Below are positions 57,114-64,000 of a stretch of DNA of 64,000 bases, in pieces (positions within the stretch are counted from its first letter, which is position 1; each line of letters starts with the position of its first letter). The notes under the pieces were generated by a model that was not told where the DNA came from, did no database searches, and was given only the letters and a program-made list of their open reading frames with translations. Both the position numbers and the translations under genes were made by a program. The stretch comes from Aerococcus urinaehominis (GTDB lineage Bacteria > Bacillota > Bacilli > Lactobacillales > Aerococcaceae). The stretch spans positions 974,387-1,038,386 of the forward strand of contig NZ_CP014163.1 in assembly GCF_001543245.1 (NCBI RefSeq), written 5' to 3'.

Positions 57114-57466
57114 TTTCGTCCTCCCCCTTTATCCAGCCTACTAAGAGATGATACTCCTCCTTAAATAAAATAATCACGGAAATGATAAAAGTTTTACTGC
57201 CTTGAATTACCTTTTGCGATACCTGATTAAATTCAGCAGTTAATTTAATTGGTAGCCGCTTTTTTTGGTATAAGGGCTTAGTAATAGGCGGATGCCCTGC
57301 TGATTTTTCGGAAATATTGATAGCGCGTTGACGTGTATCTTCATGTTTAGGTGATTGATCAGCTAAATGGTCTAAACTAATGCCAAAACTAGCTAAATCA
57401 TCTTGCCAGTCCTCGATTTCTTCTCTATAGGCCAACGCATCATGGAGATCAGCCCTATTTTGAGCT

Positions 57467-57474
57467 AATTGACC
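57467..57474. repeat. IS target-site duplication, left copy
   Basis: AATTGACC directly precedes the left inverted repeat. The matching copy is at 58800-58807. Eight bases is the usual IS256-family duplication size. Confidence 0.92.
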
Positions 57475-58799
57475 GATTAAGTCCATATAATTGTGTAAAA
57501 AGAAAAACCATAATAATCTTTTTTGGTTACAATGTAATTGGCTAAAACACATTGAAAGGAAGATTATTATGGCTCAACTAAATATTACCCTAAACTTAGA
57601 AGAAATTACAGAGGCAGTTCTAAACAGTGATATGGATCAGATGATGAAGTCCCTAACTGTAACCATCTTTAATGCCTATATGCAAGCAGAGCGTGAGGAA
57701 TTTATTAATGCTAAGCGCTATGAGCGCACAGATGACCGGAAAGATTATCGTAATGGCTCCTATAAAAGAAACTTTAAAACAAAGGTAGGGACTGTTGAAC
57801 TGGATGTCCCTCGGACACGATCAGGAGAATTTGATACCAAGCTATTCGATAAATATCAACGTATGGACAAGGCCTTTGTGGCTGTTTTAACCGAAATGTA
57901 TATTAATGGGGTCTCAACACGCCGTATTAAGAAGGTTGTTGAAACACTCTGTGGCGAAGGTGTTTCTAAATCATTTGTCTCTTCAGTAAATAAAAACTTG
58001 GACCCTGCTGTTTTCGAATTTAAAGGGCGTTCCCTAACACATACGAATTTTCGATATGTTTATGTCGATGCCATGTATATTAAAGTTCGCGAAAACCATC
58101 GTTCTGTCTCTAAAGGTGTTTATATTGCTCAGGGTATTAACGATGATAATCGTCGCGAAATTATCGGCTTTATGATTGCTGATAATGAATCAGAAGAAAA
58201 CTGGAAGAACTTCTTCCTTGATTTAAAGGCCAGAGGCCTAACTAAACCAACATTAATTATATCTGACGCCCACAAGGGACTAAAATCAGCGATTAGTAAT
58301 CAATTTTTAGGCACTACCTGGCAACGGTGTACGGTTCATTTTCTACGTAATATTTTAGCTCATTTTCCAAAAAAGGATTGCAGTCATGAGAGAAGTCTTC
58401 TAAAGAGAATATTTAATGCTGATAGTCAACAAAGAGCGCGAGAGTTAAAATTTGAATTTGTAGAATACGTTAGTGGCAATGAGAAATATGACAAAGCTGT
58501 TAATACGCTAGAGGAAGGCTTCGAAGATGCTATCCCATACTTATTAGAACCCACACCTTATCGCGTTTCACTGAAAACAACTAACAGTCTAGAAAGGCTA
58601 AATCGAGAAATTAGAAGAAGAGAGAAAGTTGTCGGCCTCTTTCCTAATATAGAGGCTGCGGAGCGACTTATAGGAAGTGTATTGCTTGATTTGCATGAAT
58701 ATTGGGAGACATGTCCTCATAAATCCTTTAATAACATAGTCTAAATATTTATACCCACCAATTACATTCTATAATTTACACAAGATTGTGGACTTGACA
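57475..58799 (+). mobile_element. IS256-family insertion sequence, complete
   Basis: The 1325 bp element is of IS256 size. Terminal inverted repeats are imperfect: the left begins GATTAAGTCCATATAATTGT and the right, read inward, TGTCAAGTCCACAATCTTGT, both continuing GTAAA; they share AAGTCCA and TTGTGTAAA blocks. The left end agrees with the IS256-group consensus as I remember it. The identical flanking octamers suggest a recent or undisturbed insertion. One intact transposase gene is present. Confidence 0.95.
57569..58744 (+). CDS. IS256-family transposase
   Basis: This 391-residue DDE transposase catalyses copy-out/paste-in movement through a circular intermediate. The catalytic residues are visible in YVYVDAMYIKV (first Asp, near residue 168), LIISDAHKGL (second Asp, near 234) and TNSLERLNREIRRRE (Glu, near 342). 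The N-terminal YRNGSYKR..KVGTVELDVPRTR DNA-binding part is typical. GAAAGGA precedes the ATG at 57569. The frame is intact and full length, so it is probably active. Confidence 0.96.
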   Translation: MAQLNITLNLEEITEAVLNSDMDQMMKSLTVTIFNAYMQAEREEFINAKRYERTDDRKDYRNGSYKRNFKTKVGTVELDVPRTRSGEFDTKLFDKYQRMDKAFVAVLTEMYINGVSTRRIKKVVETLCGEGVSKSFVSSVNKNLDPAVFEFKGRSLTHTNFRYVYVDAMYIKVRENHRSVSKGVYIAQGINDDNRREIIGFMIADNESEENWKNFFLDLKARGLTKPTLIISDAHKGLKSAISNQFLGTTWQRCTVHFLRNILAHFPKKDCSHERSLLKRIFNADSQQRARELKFEFVEYVSGNEKYDKAVNTLEEGFEDAIPYLLEPTPYRVSLKTTNSLERLNREIRRREKVVGLFPNIEAAERLIGSVLLDLHEYWETCPHKSFNNIV

Positions 58800-58807
58800 A
58801 ATTGACC
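58800..58807. repeat. IS target-site duplication, right copy
   Basis: AATTGACC directly after the right inverted repeat, identical to 57467-57474. Confidence 0.92.
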
Positions 58808-59124
58808 ACCTGCTTCTTGTATATCCTCTAACGAATCATGGTTTGGTTGCCGATTTTCTTTGCGTAAATAGTCAATCACTCGACTTCTAATAACTAATTT
58901 GGCAAAAGCCAAAAAAGGCCCTTTGGTGTCATCATATTTTTCATAGGCCTCCTGAAATGCTAGTAGTCCAATTGAAAAACTATCGTCATCGCCTATACGG
59001 ACATAACGATTACTGGTTTCTGATACCGTTTTAATAATAAAACCATAGTGGTCAGCAATTAACTGGTTAATATCTTGCTCCAAACTAAGCAGCCTCTCTT
59101 TCTTACTTTACTTATTAGATAGTA

Positions 59125-59149
59125 CGTAAAAGCTTTATTTTTTGGGTAT
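59125..59149 (-). promoter_or_regulatory. Candidate sigma-I autoregulatory promoter of sigI
   Basis: On the minus strand ACCC (59146-59149) is followed by an A-rich 17-base spacer and CGTA (59125-59128), about 42 bases before the TTG start. The layout matches the candidate promoter of the CAP gene. sigI-rsgI operons are autoregulated in other Firmicutes. Confidence 0.5.
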
Positions 59150-59153
59150 ATAA

Positions 59154-59187
59154 AAAGGATTAGACTAGCAAGCCCAATCCTTTTTAT
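59154..59187 (-). terminator. Terminator of dnaN
   Basis: Stem AAAAAGGATT / AATCCTTTTT with an inner partial helix starts two bases past the dnaN stop on the minus strand. It separates dnaN from sigI. Confidence 0.82.
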
Positions 59188-59188
59188 A

Positions 59189-60334
59189 TTAAACGCCTGG
59201 AGTCCGAATTGGTGTAATCAACTGAACCATCTTAAAGTCATCCTCATGATCCGCTGGTAGGATAATGAAAGGATGGCCTGGTGATTGGAAATTAATGACG
59301 ACATCTTGACTAGCAAAGGTTCTCAAGGCAGCTTTTAAATAATCCGGATTAAAGGAAATATTTAAGGCATCTCCAGTCGCCTTTACAATATTCAATTCTT
59401 CCTCAACGTTACCAATTTCTGCTGATTGACCAGACAACATCACACGTTCTGGTTCAATAGCTAGTTTAACTACATTGTTTTTACCCTCATGACTCAAAAT
59501 TAAGGCCCGCTCAACTGCCGCCGTAAATTCATTGGCTGCAATTGTTAGACTTGTCGTATGTTGGTGGGGCAACAAGCGATCAGTATCTGGGTACTGCCCT
59601 TCTAATAAGCGAGAATAAACATAGATATTTCCTGACTTAAAGAGAACCTGATTATCAGTTAGCATCATTTCGATATCTTGCTGGCTATCAATAATTCTAA
59701 TTAATTCATTCAAGCTACGACCAGGGATAGTTACTGAAATTTCATCTTGATTTTCAGTTGCTGATAAAGGAACGATTCGTTGACTCAAGCGATGAGAGTC
59801 AGTGGATACAGCTTTCATCTTACCGTTACCTATGGTGAAGTGAATACCAGTAAAAATAGGCCGCGTTTCTTGTTGAGATACAGAGATAATTGTATGGTTG
59901 ATTAGTTGACTAAATAACTCGCTAGGAATACTAAAACTTTTTTCATTATTAATTTCTGGCAAACGAGGATACTCATCTGCATTGGTTCCATTTAAGGTAA
60001 ATTCAGCATTTTCAGAACGGATTTCAGTTTGAAGATTAGGTTTTACTTCAAAATACATGGTATCAGAAGGTAATTTTTTGACTATTTCACCAAAGAAACG
60101 TGAAGGTAAAACAATTGCACCCTGATTTTCAATTTTTAGTTGATTATTATCATCTGCTAAAGGAATAAAAGCTTCAATTGAGATGGTTGCATCAGATCCT
60201 GTTAAGGTCAGTCCTTCTTCGTGAGCAGAAATTTTAACGCCTGTTAATACAGGAATTGTTGAACGAGAAGAAATTGCTCTTTGGACATCGACTAAATTTT
60301 GAATAAAGACAGAACGTTTAATAGAAAATTTCAT
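59189..60334 (-). CDS. dnaN: DNA polymerase III sliding clamp (beta)
   Basis: The clamp forms a ring dimer that tethers polymerase and repair proteins to DNA. The 381-residue protein has three clamp domains: MKFSIKRSVFIQNLVDVQRAIS opens the first, VPLSATENQDEISVTIPGRSLNELIRI lies in the second, and the C-terminus HEDDFKMVQLITPIRTPGV matches the peptide-binding end. It lies downstream of dnaA across a spacer that holds the predicted unwinding site. AAAGGAG precedes the ATG. Confidence 0.97.
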   Translation of the reverse strand: MKFSIKRSVFIQNLVDVQRAISSRSTIPVLTGVKISAHEEGLTLTGSDATISIEAFIPLADDNNQLKIENQGAIVLPSRFFGEIVKKLPSDTMYFEVKPNLQTEIRSENAEFTLNGTNADEYPRLPEINNEKSFSIPSELFSQLINHTIISVSQQETRPIFTGIHFTIGNGKMKAVSTDSHRLSQRIVPLSATENQDEISVTIPGRSLNELIRIIDSQQDIEMMLTDNQVLFKSGNIYVYSRLLEGQYPDTDRLLPHQHTTSLTIAANEFTAAVERALILSHEGKNNVVKLAIEPERVMLSGQSAEIGNVEEELNIVKATGDALNISFNPDYLKAALRTFASQDVVINFQSPGHPFIILPADHEDDFKMVQLITPIRTPGV

Positions 60335-60357
60335 ACATAACTCCTTTGCTCGTGTCC

Positions 60358-60416
60358 TATATATATATTAATAAATAAATAATAGTAGTAGTAGGGCATG
60401 TTGATAATTGGGAAAA
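60358..60416 (-). promoter_or_regulatory. Predicted origin unwinding element (DnaA box, GC cluster, DnaA-trio, AT tract)
   Basis: Read leftward: TTTTCCCAA and TTATCAACA boxes (60408-60416 and 60399-60407), the GC cluster GCCC, four TAC/CTA steps (plus strand TAGTAGTAGTAG, 60383-60394), then an AT-only tract to about 60358. This is the order of the B. subtilis basal unwinding system in the dnaA-dnaN spacer. Confidence 0.8.
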
Positions 60417-60458
60417 CTGGTCTAATGGTATGTGCTGTATAGTTTTTTACCTGTTATT

Positions 60459-60493
60459 AACATGTGGGTAAGTCTGATTTTTACCCACATGTT
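60459..60493 (-). terminator. Hairpin after dnaA
   Basis: A perfect 13 bp stem AACATGTGGGTAA / TTACCCACATGTT lies 17 bases past the dnaA stop, with a perfect DnaA box (60492-60500) at its edge. There is no strong T-run, so it may be a DnaA-related structure rather than a full terminator. Confidence 0.5.
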
Positions 60494-60509
60494 ATCCACA
60501 TGTGCAAAA

Positions 60510-61856
60510 CTAAGCTTTTAAAAGTTTTTGAATTGAATCAACGTTTTTAGCAATATCGCCACCTTGGTCGACTGCTTTTTCAATTTTTTCATAGGCATGA
60601 ATAACAGTTGAATGGTCTTTACCGCCAAATTCTTGGCCTATTTTTGGTAGAGACATATCAGTGACTTTTCGTGCTAAATACATAGCAATTTGACGTGGTT
60701 CAACAATATGTTTAACACGCTTTTTACCTTTAAGATCTTCAACAGTGATGTTAAAGTAGTCGGCAACTGTTTCTTGGATATCGCTGATAGTCGGCATATT
60801 TGACTTACTATCATCTTTATAGCCTCTTAAGGCTTGAGCAGCTACGGATGGTGTCATCACCTGTTCCTTATTCATGAGCGCAAAGGCCTGAACTCGTGTT
60901 AAGGCACCCTCTAGCTCTCTAACATTGGTGTCAATTTGACCAGCAATATAGGTCAAGGTATCGTCAGGTATTTCAATACCGTTAGTTTCAGCTTTATCAC
61001 GTAGGATAGCAATCCTAGTTTCTAAATCTGGAGGTGTAATATCGGTCGAGAGACCTTGTTTAAAGCGTGAAACTAGCCGGTCTTCTAATTTAGGGATTTG
61101 GCTAGCATCCCGATCTGAGGTTAGTACGATATGTTTTCCATTATTGTAGAGGTCATTGAAGGTATGAAAAAACTCTTCCTGAGTGGATTGTTTATCACCG
61201 ATAAACTGGATATCATCCACTAAAAGTAGGTCAACACTACGATACTCTCGGTGAAATTCATTGGTCGTATTGGTTCGAATGGCTTCAATAAATTCATTAG
61301 TAAAAGTTTCACTAGAGACATACTTTACCTTGGCATTGGGATTGTTACGTAAAACTTCATGTCCAATAGCTTGCATTAAGTGCGTTTTACCCAAGCCAAC
61401 ACCACCATAGAAGAAAAGAGGGTTGTAGTCTGAACCAGGGCTTTCAGCGACTGCTAAAGCTGCTGCATGGGCCATCTTATTGCCTTCGCCAACAATGAAA
61501 TTTTCAAAAGTATATTTAGGGATTAAGGGACTTGATTTGTATCTGGAATTAACTTCCTCTGTCTTAGTAGCCTGTATTTGATTAGCAGGTTGGACTGATT
61601 GATCACCTTTAAGTTGCACAACTAAATCGATGGTTTGGTTTAGGTACTGGTAGGCAACCTGTTGGATTTGACTACCGTAAATGCTACTCACGTGCTTTTG
61701 TTGCATGGCAGTAGCTGCTTCAAGATAGAGGGTATTATTTTCTAATTTTATGGGTTTAAGATCTTTAATCCAGGTATCAAAGCTTGGACCGGATAGAATC
61801 TCGGGGTCAGCAAAATAATTATAAATATAATTCCAGAGACTATTTACTTGATTCAT
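60510..61856 (-). CDS. dnaA: Chromosomal replication initiator DnaA
   Basis: DnaA binds origin boxes, opens the duplex and loads the helicase. The 448-residue protein has domain I (LWNYIYNYFADPEI), a variable linker (about 85-115), the AAA+ domain with Walker A GGVGLGKTHLMQAIG near residue 151 and Walker B VDLLLVDDIQFI near residue 210, and domain IV with the DNA-binding signature GGKDHSTVIHAYEKI near residue 416. The ATG at 61856 has AGGAGAGAG upstream; an upstream in-frame extension is not family-like. Confidence 0.98.
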   Translation of the reverse strand: MNQVNSLWNYIYNYFADPEILSGPSFDTWIKDLKPIKLENNTLYLEAATAMQQKHVSSIYGSQIQQVAYQYLNQTIDLVVQLKGDQSVQPANQIQATKTEEVNSRYKSSPLIPKYTFENFIVGEGNKMAHAAALAVAESPGSDYNPLFFYGGVGLGKTHLMQAIGHEVLRNNPNAKVKYVSSETFTNEFIEAIRTNTTNEFHREYRSVDLLLVDDIQFIGDKQSTQEEFFHTFNDLYNNGKHIVLTSDRDASQIPKLEDRLVSRFKQGLSTDITPPDLETRIAILRDKAETNGIEIPDDTLTYIAGQIDTNVRELEGALTRVQAFALMNKEQVMTPSVAAQALRGYKDDSKSNMPTISDIQETVADYFNITVEDLKGKKRVKHIVEPRQIAMYLARKVTDMSLPKIGQEFGGKDHSTVIHAYEKIEKAVDQGGDIAKNVDSIQKLLKA

Positions 61857-61921
61857 AATCTCTCTCCTATTCTTATCAAACAATGATATTAGCTTATTAA
61901 GGATAACATTTTTTATTTTAG

Positions 61922-62270
61922 TTTTCCACAGAAAAACCAAAACGAAAAATGATATTTATCCCAAGCTGGTCAAAAAGTTATCCACAAGCTGTGGATTGGG
62001 TGTGAACATTTAGCTGTCTACAAAGTAATGTGGAAAACAGCTCCTGAATAAAGACTGCTATTAAAGTGTTTTTAGACAGTTATCCCCAGTTGTGGATAAC
62101 CTATCCTAAACCTGTGGACATGTTTACAAGTCTTGGGTTATCCTTGTGGATACTTAGATAACAGAAAATATCTCCACAGGCCATGTGGGTGTTTTATCCC
62201 GAAATGTGGATAATTTTTTTGTTTAATTTATTGCAGTTCCTTTATTTTTATGCTAGATTAAGTCTTGTCT
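61922..62270. promoter_or_regulatory. oriC, DnaA-box array upstream of dnaA
   Basis: Perfect boxes lie at 61978-61986 (TTATCCACA), 62091-62099 and 62205-62213 (TGTGGATAA). Near matches lie at 61922-61930, 61990-61998, 62029-62037, 62080-62088 and 62145-62153. The region ends in an AT-rich stretch with T-runs (62214-62270). Genes diverge from this point (dnaA left, rpmH right), supporting it as the origin. The whole gap 61857-62372 has no gene. Confidence 0.93.
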
Positions 62271-62372
62271 TGTTAAAAAGCGAAAAAATAAATTGCATCG
62301 CGATTAAGAAACTTGTATAATGATATAGGTTATTTTATAAAACAAGAATTTTTAACTAGGAGGTGCTCACTA

Positions 62373-62507
62373 ATGAAAAGAACTTATCAACCAAAGAAAC
62401 GTTACCGCCAAAAAACAAATGGTTTCCGTAAGCGCATGAGTACTAAAAACGGACGTCACGTTCTAGCAGCTCGTCGTCGTAAAGGAAGAAAAGTGATTTC
62501 TGCATAA
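62373..62507 (+). CDS. rpmH: 50S ribosomal protein bL34
   Basis: This 44-residue, very basic protein ([20 protein letters not shown] and on) is the standard bL34. AGGAGGTG lies nine bases upstream of the ATG at 62373. It heads the rpmH-rnpA-yidC-jag run to the right of the origin. Confidence 0.97.
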   Translation: MKRTYQPKKRYRQKTNGFRKRMSTKNGRHVLAARRRKGRKVISA

Positions 62508-62534
62508 GACCACAGAGCCTGTGGTCTTTTTTTG
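62506..62534 (+). terminator. Hairpin between rpmH and rnpA
   Basis: Stem GACCACAG / CTGTGGTC, loop AGC, followed by a seven-base T-run directly after the rpmH stop. It probably attenuates rnpA relative to rpmH. Confidence 0.82.
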
Positions 62535-62552
62535 TTAGGAAAGGCGATGTTT

Positions 62553-62900
62553 ATGCGAAAAAGTTACCGAATTAAAAGAGAAAGTGATTTTAGCTTGGTC
62601 TACCACCAGGGTGAAAATACAGCTAATCGACAATTTGTGGTTTACCAATTGTCTAAAGAGCAAAAACATTTTCGAATTGGTATTTCTGTCGGGAAAAAAA
62701 TTGGTAATGCGGTAACACGTAATTATGTAAAGCGGCGCATCCGCCAAGCAATTTATGAATTAAAGGATGACTTGCGCCAGGATGTTGACTTCATTATTAT
62801 TGCTCGTAAGCCGAGTGCAAATATGTCTCAGCATGAAATCAAACAAAGCCTGATCCATGTACTCAAGCTCTCTAAGTTGCTCGTCCCTAAAGATGCTTAA
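62553..62900 (+). CDS. rnpA: Ribonuclease P protein component
   Basis: RnpA assists the RNase P RNA in 5' maturation of tRNA. The 115-residue protein starts MRKSYRIKRESDFSLVY and has the RNR-type motif region AVTRNYVKRRIRQAI near residue 49. I chose the ATG at 62553 by family start and AAAGG eight bases upstream; an ATG two codons earlier is also possible. A strong terminator separates it from rpmH. Confidence 0.95.
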   Translation: MRKSYRIKRESDFSLVYHQGENTANRQFVVYQLSKEQKHFRIGISVGKKIGNAVTRNYVKRRIRQAIYELKDDLRQDVDFIIIARKPSANMSQHEIKQSLIHVLKLSKLLVPKDA

Positions 62901-62917
62901 AGAGAGGAAATAATATA

Positions 62918-63775
62918 GTGGAGAATATGAAAGAAAAAATATCATCAACTAAGTTAAAATTAGCTGGTTTACTAGCTAGTGTCAGTCTGTTTTTAGCTGC
63001 TTGTGCAACGAGCACCGAACCTATCAATGCCCAATCTACTGGTTTTTGGGATCGTTATATTGTCTATAACATGTCGCGCCTGATTATCTGGTTATCTGAG
63101 GCTTTTGGTGGCAACTATGGTATTGGCATTATTTTAATTACCCTGATTATTCGCGTGCTATTGATACCCTTAATGCAGTATCAAATGAAGAGCCAAGAAA
63201 AGATGCAGGAAGTTCAGCCTGAAATCCAGGCTTTGCAAGAAAAGTATGCTTCCAAGGACCCTGAGACTCAAGAGCAACTGAGGATTGAGATGGCTAAGTT
63301 GCAAGAGGAGCATGATTATAATCCTTGGGCTGGTTGTCTACCTATGTTAATTCAATTGCCGATTCTAATGGCACTGTATCAGTCGATTAGTCGGACAGAA
63401 ATTTTACGCCAAGAGCACTTCTTATGGTTCCAACTTGGACAACCAGATCCTTATTTTATTCTGCCAATTATTGCGGCCTGCTTAACCTGGTATTCGATGC
63501 GATTAAATACTGTAGCCAATCCAGCTGCCGGTAAAGGACAAATGGCTATGATGCAATGGACTATGCCTGCCATGATCCTGTTTATGGGTCTGGGGCTACC
63601 AAGTGCGATTTCTCTATACTGGGTGGCTAATACTGGTTTCACAGTTTTACAAACCCTACTATTGAATAATCCTTATAAGAAGCGTGAAGCTAGATTAGCA
63701 GAGGAAGCTAAGACCCGCGACCTTGAACGACGGTTAGAAAAGGCACGGCGTAATCCTCGTGGTAAAAAGCGGTAA
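62918..63775 (+). CDS. yidC: YidC/OxaA-type membrane protein insertase (lipoprotein)
   Basis: This insertase places membrane proteins in the bilayer, alone or with Sec. The 285-residue protein has a lipoprotein signal with lipobox LAAC (Cys 29) and five membrane helices. The conserved arginine of the substrate groove is in LITLIIRVLLIPLM near residue 76, and a Lys/Arg-rich C-tail ends RRNPRGKKR. The start is taken as the GTG at 62918, with GAGAGG about nine bases upstream; an ATG three codons on has poorer spacing. jag follows, as usual. Confidence 0.94.
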   Translation: MENMKEKISSTKLKLAGLLASVSLFLAACATSTEPINAQSTGFWDRYIVYNMSRLIIWLSEAFGGNYGIGIILITLIIRVLLIPLMQYQMKSQEKMQEVQPEIQALQEKYASKDPETQEQLRIEMAKLQEEHDYNPWAGCLPMLIQLPILMALYQSISRTEILRQEHFLWFQLGQPDPYFILPIIAACLTWYSMRLNTVANPAAGKGQMAMMQWTMPAMILFMGLGLPSAISLYWVANTGFTVLQTLLLNNPYKKREARLAEEAKTRDLERRLEKARRNPRGKKR

Positions 63776-63799
63776 TTAGAAAGAGTTGGAGGATTAAAG

Positions 63800-64000
63800 A
63801 TGGCAACTAAAGAATTTCAAGCAGCAAGTATTGATGAAGCAATCGCTAAGGGGCTTAAGGAATTTGGTATTAGTGATCAAGGTCTAGTTACAGTTGACGT
63901 TGTCCAGGCGCCTAAAAAAGGTTTTCTCGGTTTTGGCGCCAAAGATGCAATCATTGTCATGACCTATAACCAACTTGACTCCCTAACAGATGATGTCATT
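63800..64000 (+). CDS. jag: Jag/KhpB RNA-binding protein (N-terminal part, cut by window)
   Basis: About 67 residues of the Jag N-terminal domain are visible: the motif APKKGFLGFGAKDA near residue 38 is the Jag_N signature. The KH and R3H domains expected after it lie outside the window. GGAGGA precedes the ATG at 63800, 24 bases after yidC. KhpB acts with KhpA in RNA binding and in control of elongation and division in streptococci. Confidence 0.93.
   Translation, partial: MATKEFQAASIDEAIAKGLKEFGISDQGLVTVDVVQAPKKGFLGFGAKDAIIVMTYNQLDSLTDDVI

Larger units (their letters stand above)
57100..59083 (-). pseudogene. sigI: sigI, RNA polymerase sigma factor split by an IS256-family element
   Basis: The N-terminal part (58800-59083, TTG start at 59083 with GAGAGG upstream) encodes about 94 residues of sigma region 2: DSFSIGLLAFQEAYEKYD, FLAFAKLVIRSRVIDYLRKENR. 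The C-terminal part (57100-57474) encodes about 122 residues typical of SigI: DDLASFGISLDHLADQSPKHEDTRQRAI and RLPIKLTAEFNQVSQKVIQGSKTFII. The IS lies between them with AATTGACC on both sides. Removing the IS and one copy joins the codons GGT CAA TTA in frame, giving about 216 residues, slightly short of B. subtilis SigI (251). As it stands, the N-terminal part runs into a stop 10 codons into the IS, so no functional sigma-I is expected. Confidence 0.88.

Overview
The window looks like an origin-proximal chromosome segment of a low-G+C Gram-positive bacterium of the order Lactobacillales. The family Aerococcaceae, possibly Aerococcus, is my best guess. The grounds are the conserved block rnpA-rpmH / dnaA-dnaN / S4-recF-gyrB-gyrA-rpsF-ssb-rpsR / gdpP-rplI-dnaB, a phosphoketolase, DhaKLM, LrgAB, GlnR and typical AGGAGG ribosome binding sites. 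The genus is inferred from gene order and protein style, not from a database search.

Layout. 1-2.9 kb: yacL-like (partial), radA and dut, all leftward. 2.9-9 kb: a cytoplasmic alpha-amylase, then a rightward operon of a small membrane protein, an asymmetric heterodimeric ABC exporter and a DUF3800 protein. 9-16.6 kb: an M16C metalloprotease, a half-length AI-2E-type membrane protein, a YfiH/LACC1 protein, an autoregulated glnR, a cation diffusion facilitator and a MalY/PatB-type C-S lyase. 16.8-24.6 kb: dhaM-dhaK-dhaL with a cre-like site, ilvD with a CodY-like box, a P1B-4 metal ATPase with ArsR/SmtB-type operators, ilvE and an ArsD-like protein. 24.6-37 kb: DUF2185-lrgA-lrgB, a split ThrE exporter, a full AI-2E protein, an AEC permease, ktrAB, nupC with a PfkB kinase, a HAD phosphatase and tRNA-Lys(CTT). 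36.8-40.2 kb: a SorC regulator divergent from phosphoketolase. 40.4-64 kb: the replication block.

Three parts of the right half stand out. (1) A 2.75 kb AT-rich stretch without genes (44.4-47.1 kb) carries five parS-like sites and ends in a cluster of DnaA boxes. Two of those boxes form the stem of the rpsR-operon terminator. (2) The origin is bipartite: a DnaA-box array between dnaA and rpmH, and a dnaA-dnaN spacer holding a DnaA box, a GC cluster, four TAG trios and an AT-rich tract, as in the Bacillus subtilis unwinding element. (3) At 54.7-59.2 kb there is a sigma-I / RsgI envelope-signalling locus. Its sigma gene is split by a complete IS256-family element (57475-58799) flanked by an 8 bp target duplication, AATTGACC. 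Joining the halves at one copy of the duplication restores the reading frame. The convergent neighbour is a secreted CAP-domain protein with an extremely Asp-rich segment that resembles the Asp-rich extracellular tail of RsgI. The upstream regions of sigI and of the CAP gene share a CCC / A-tract / CGTA layout that resembles sigma-I promoters. I read this as a possible sigma-I, RsgI and acidic CAP-protein module that is switched off in this isolate.

No rRNA, CRISPR array or prophage was seen.
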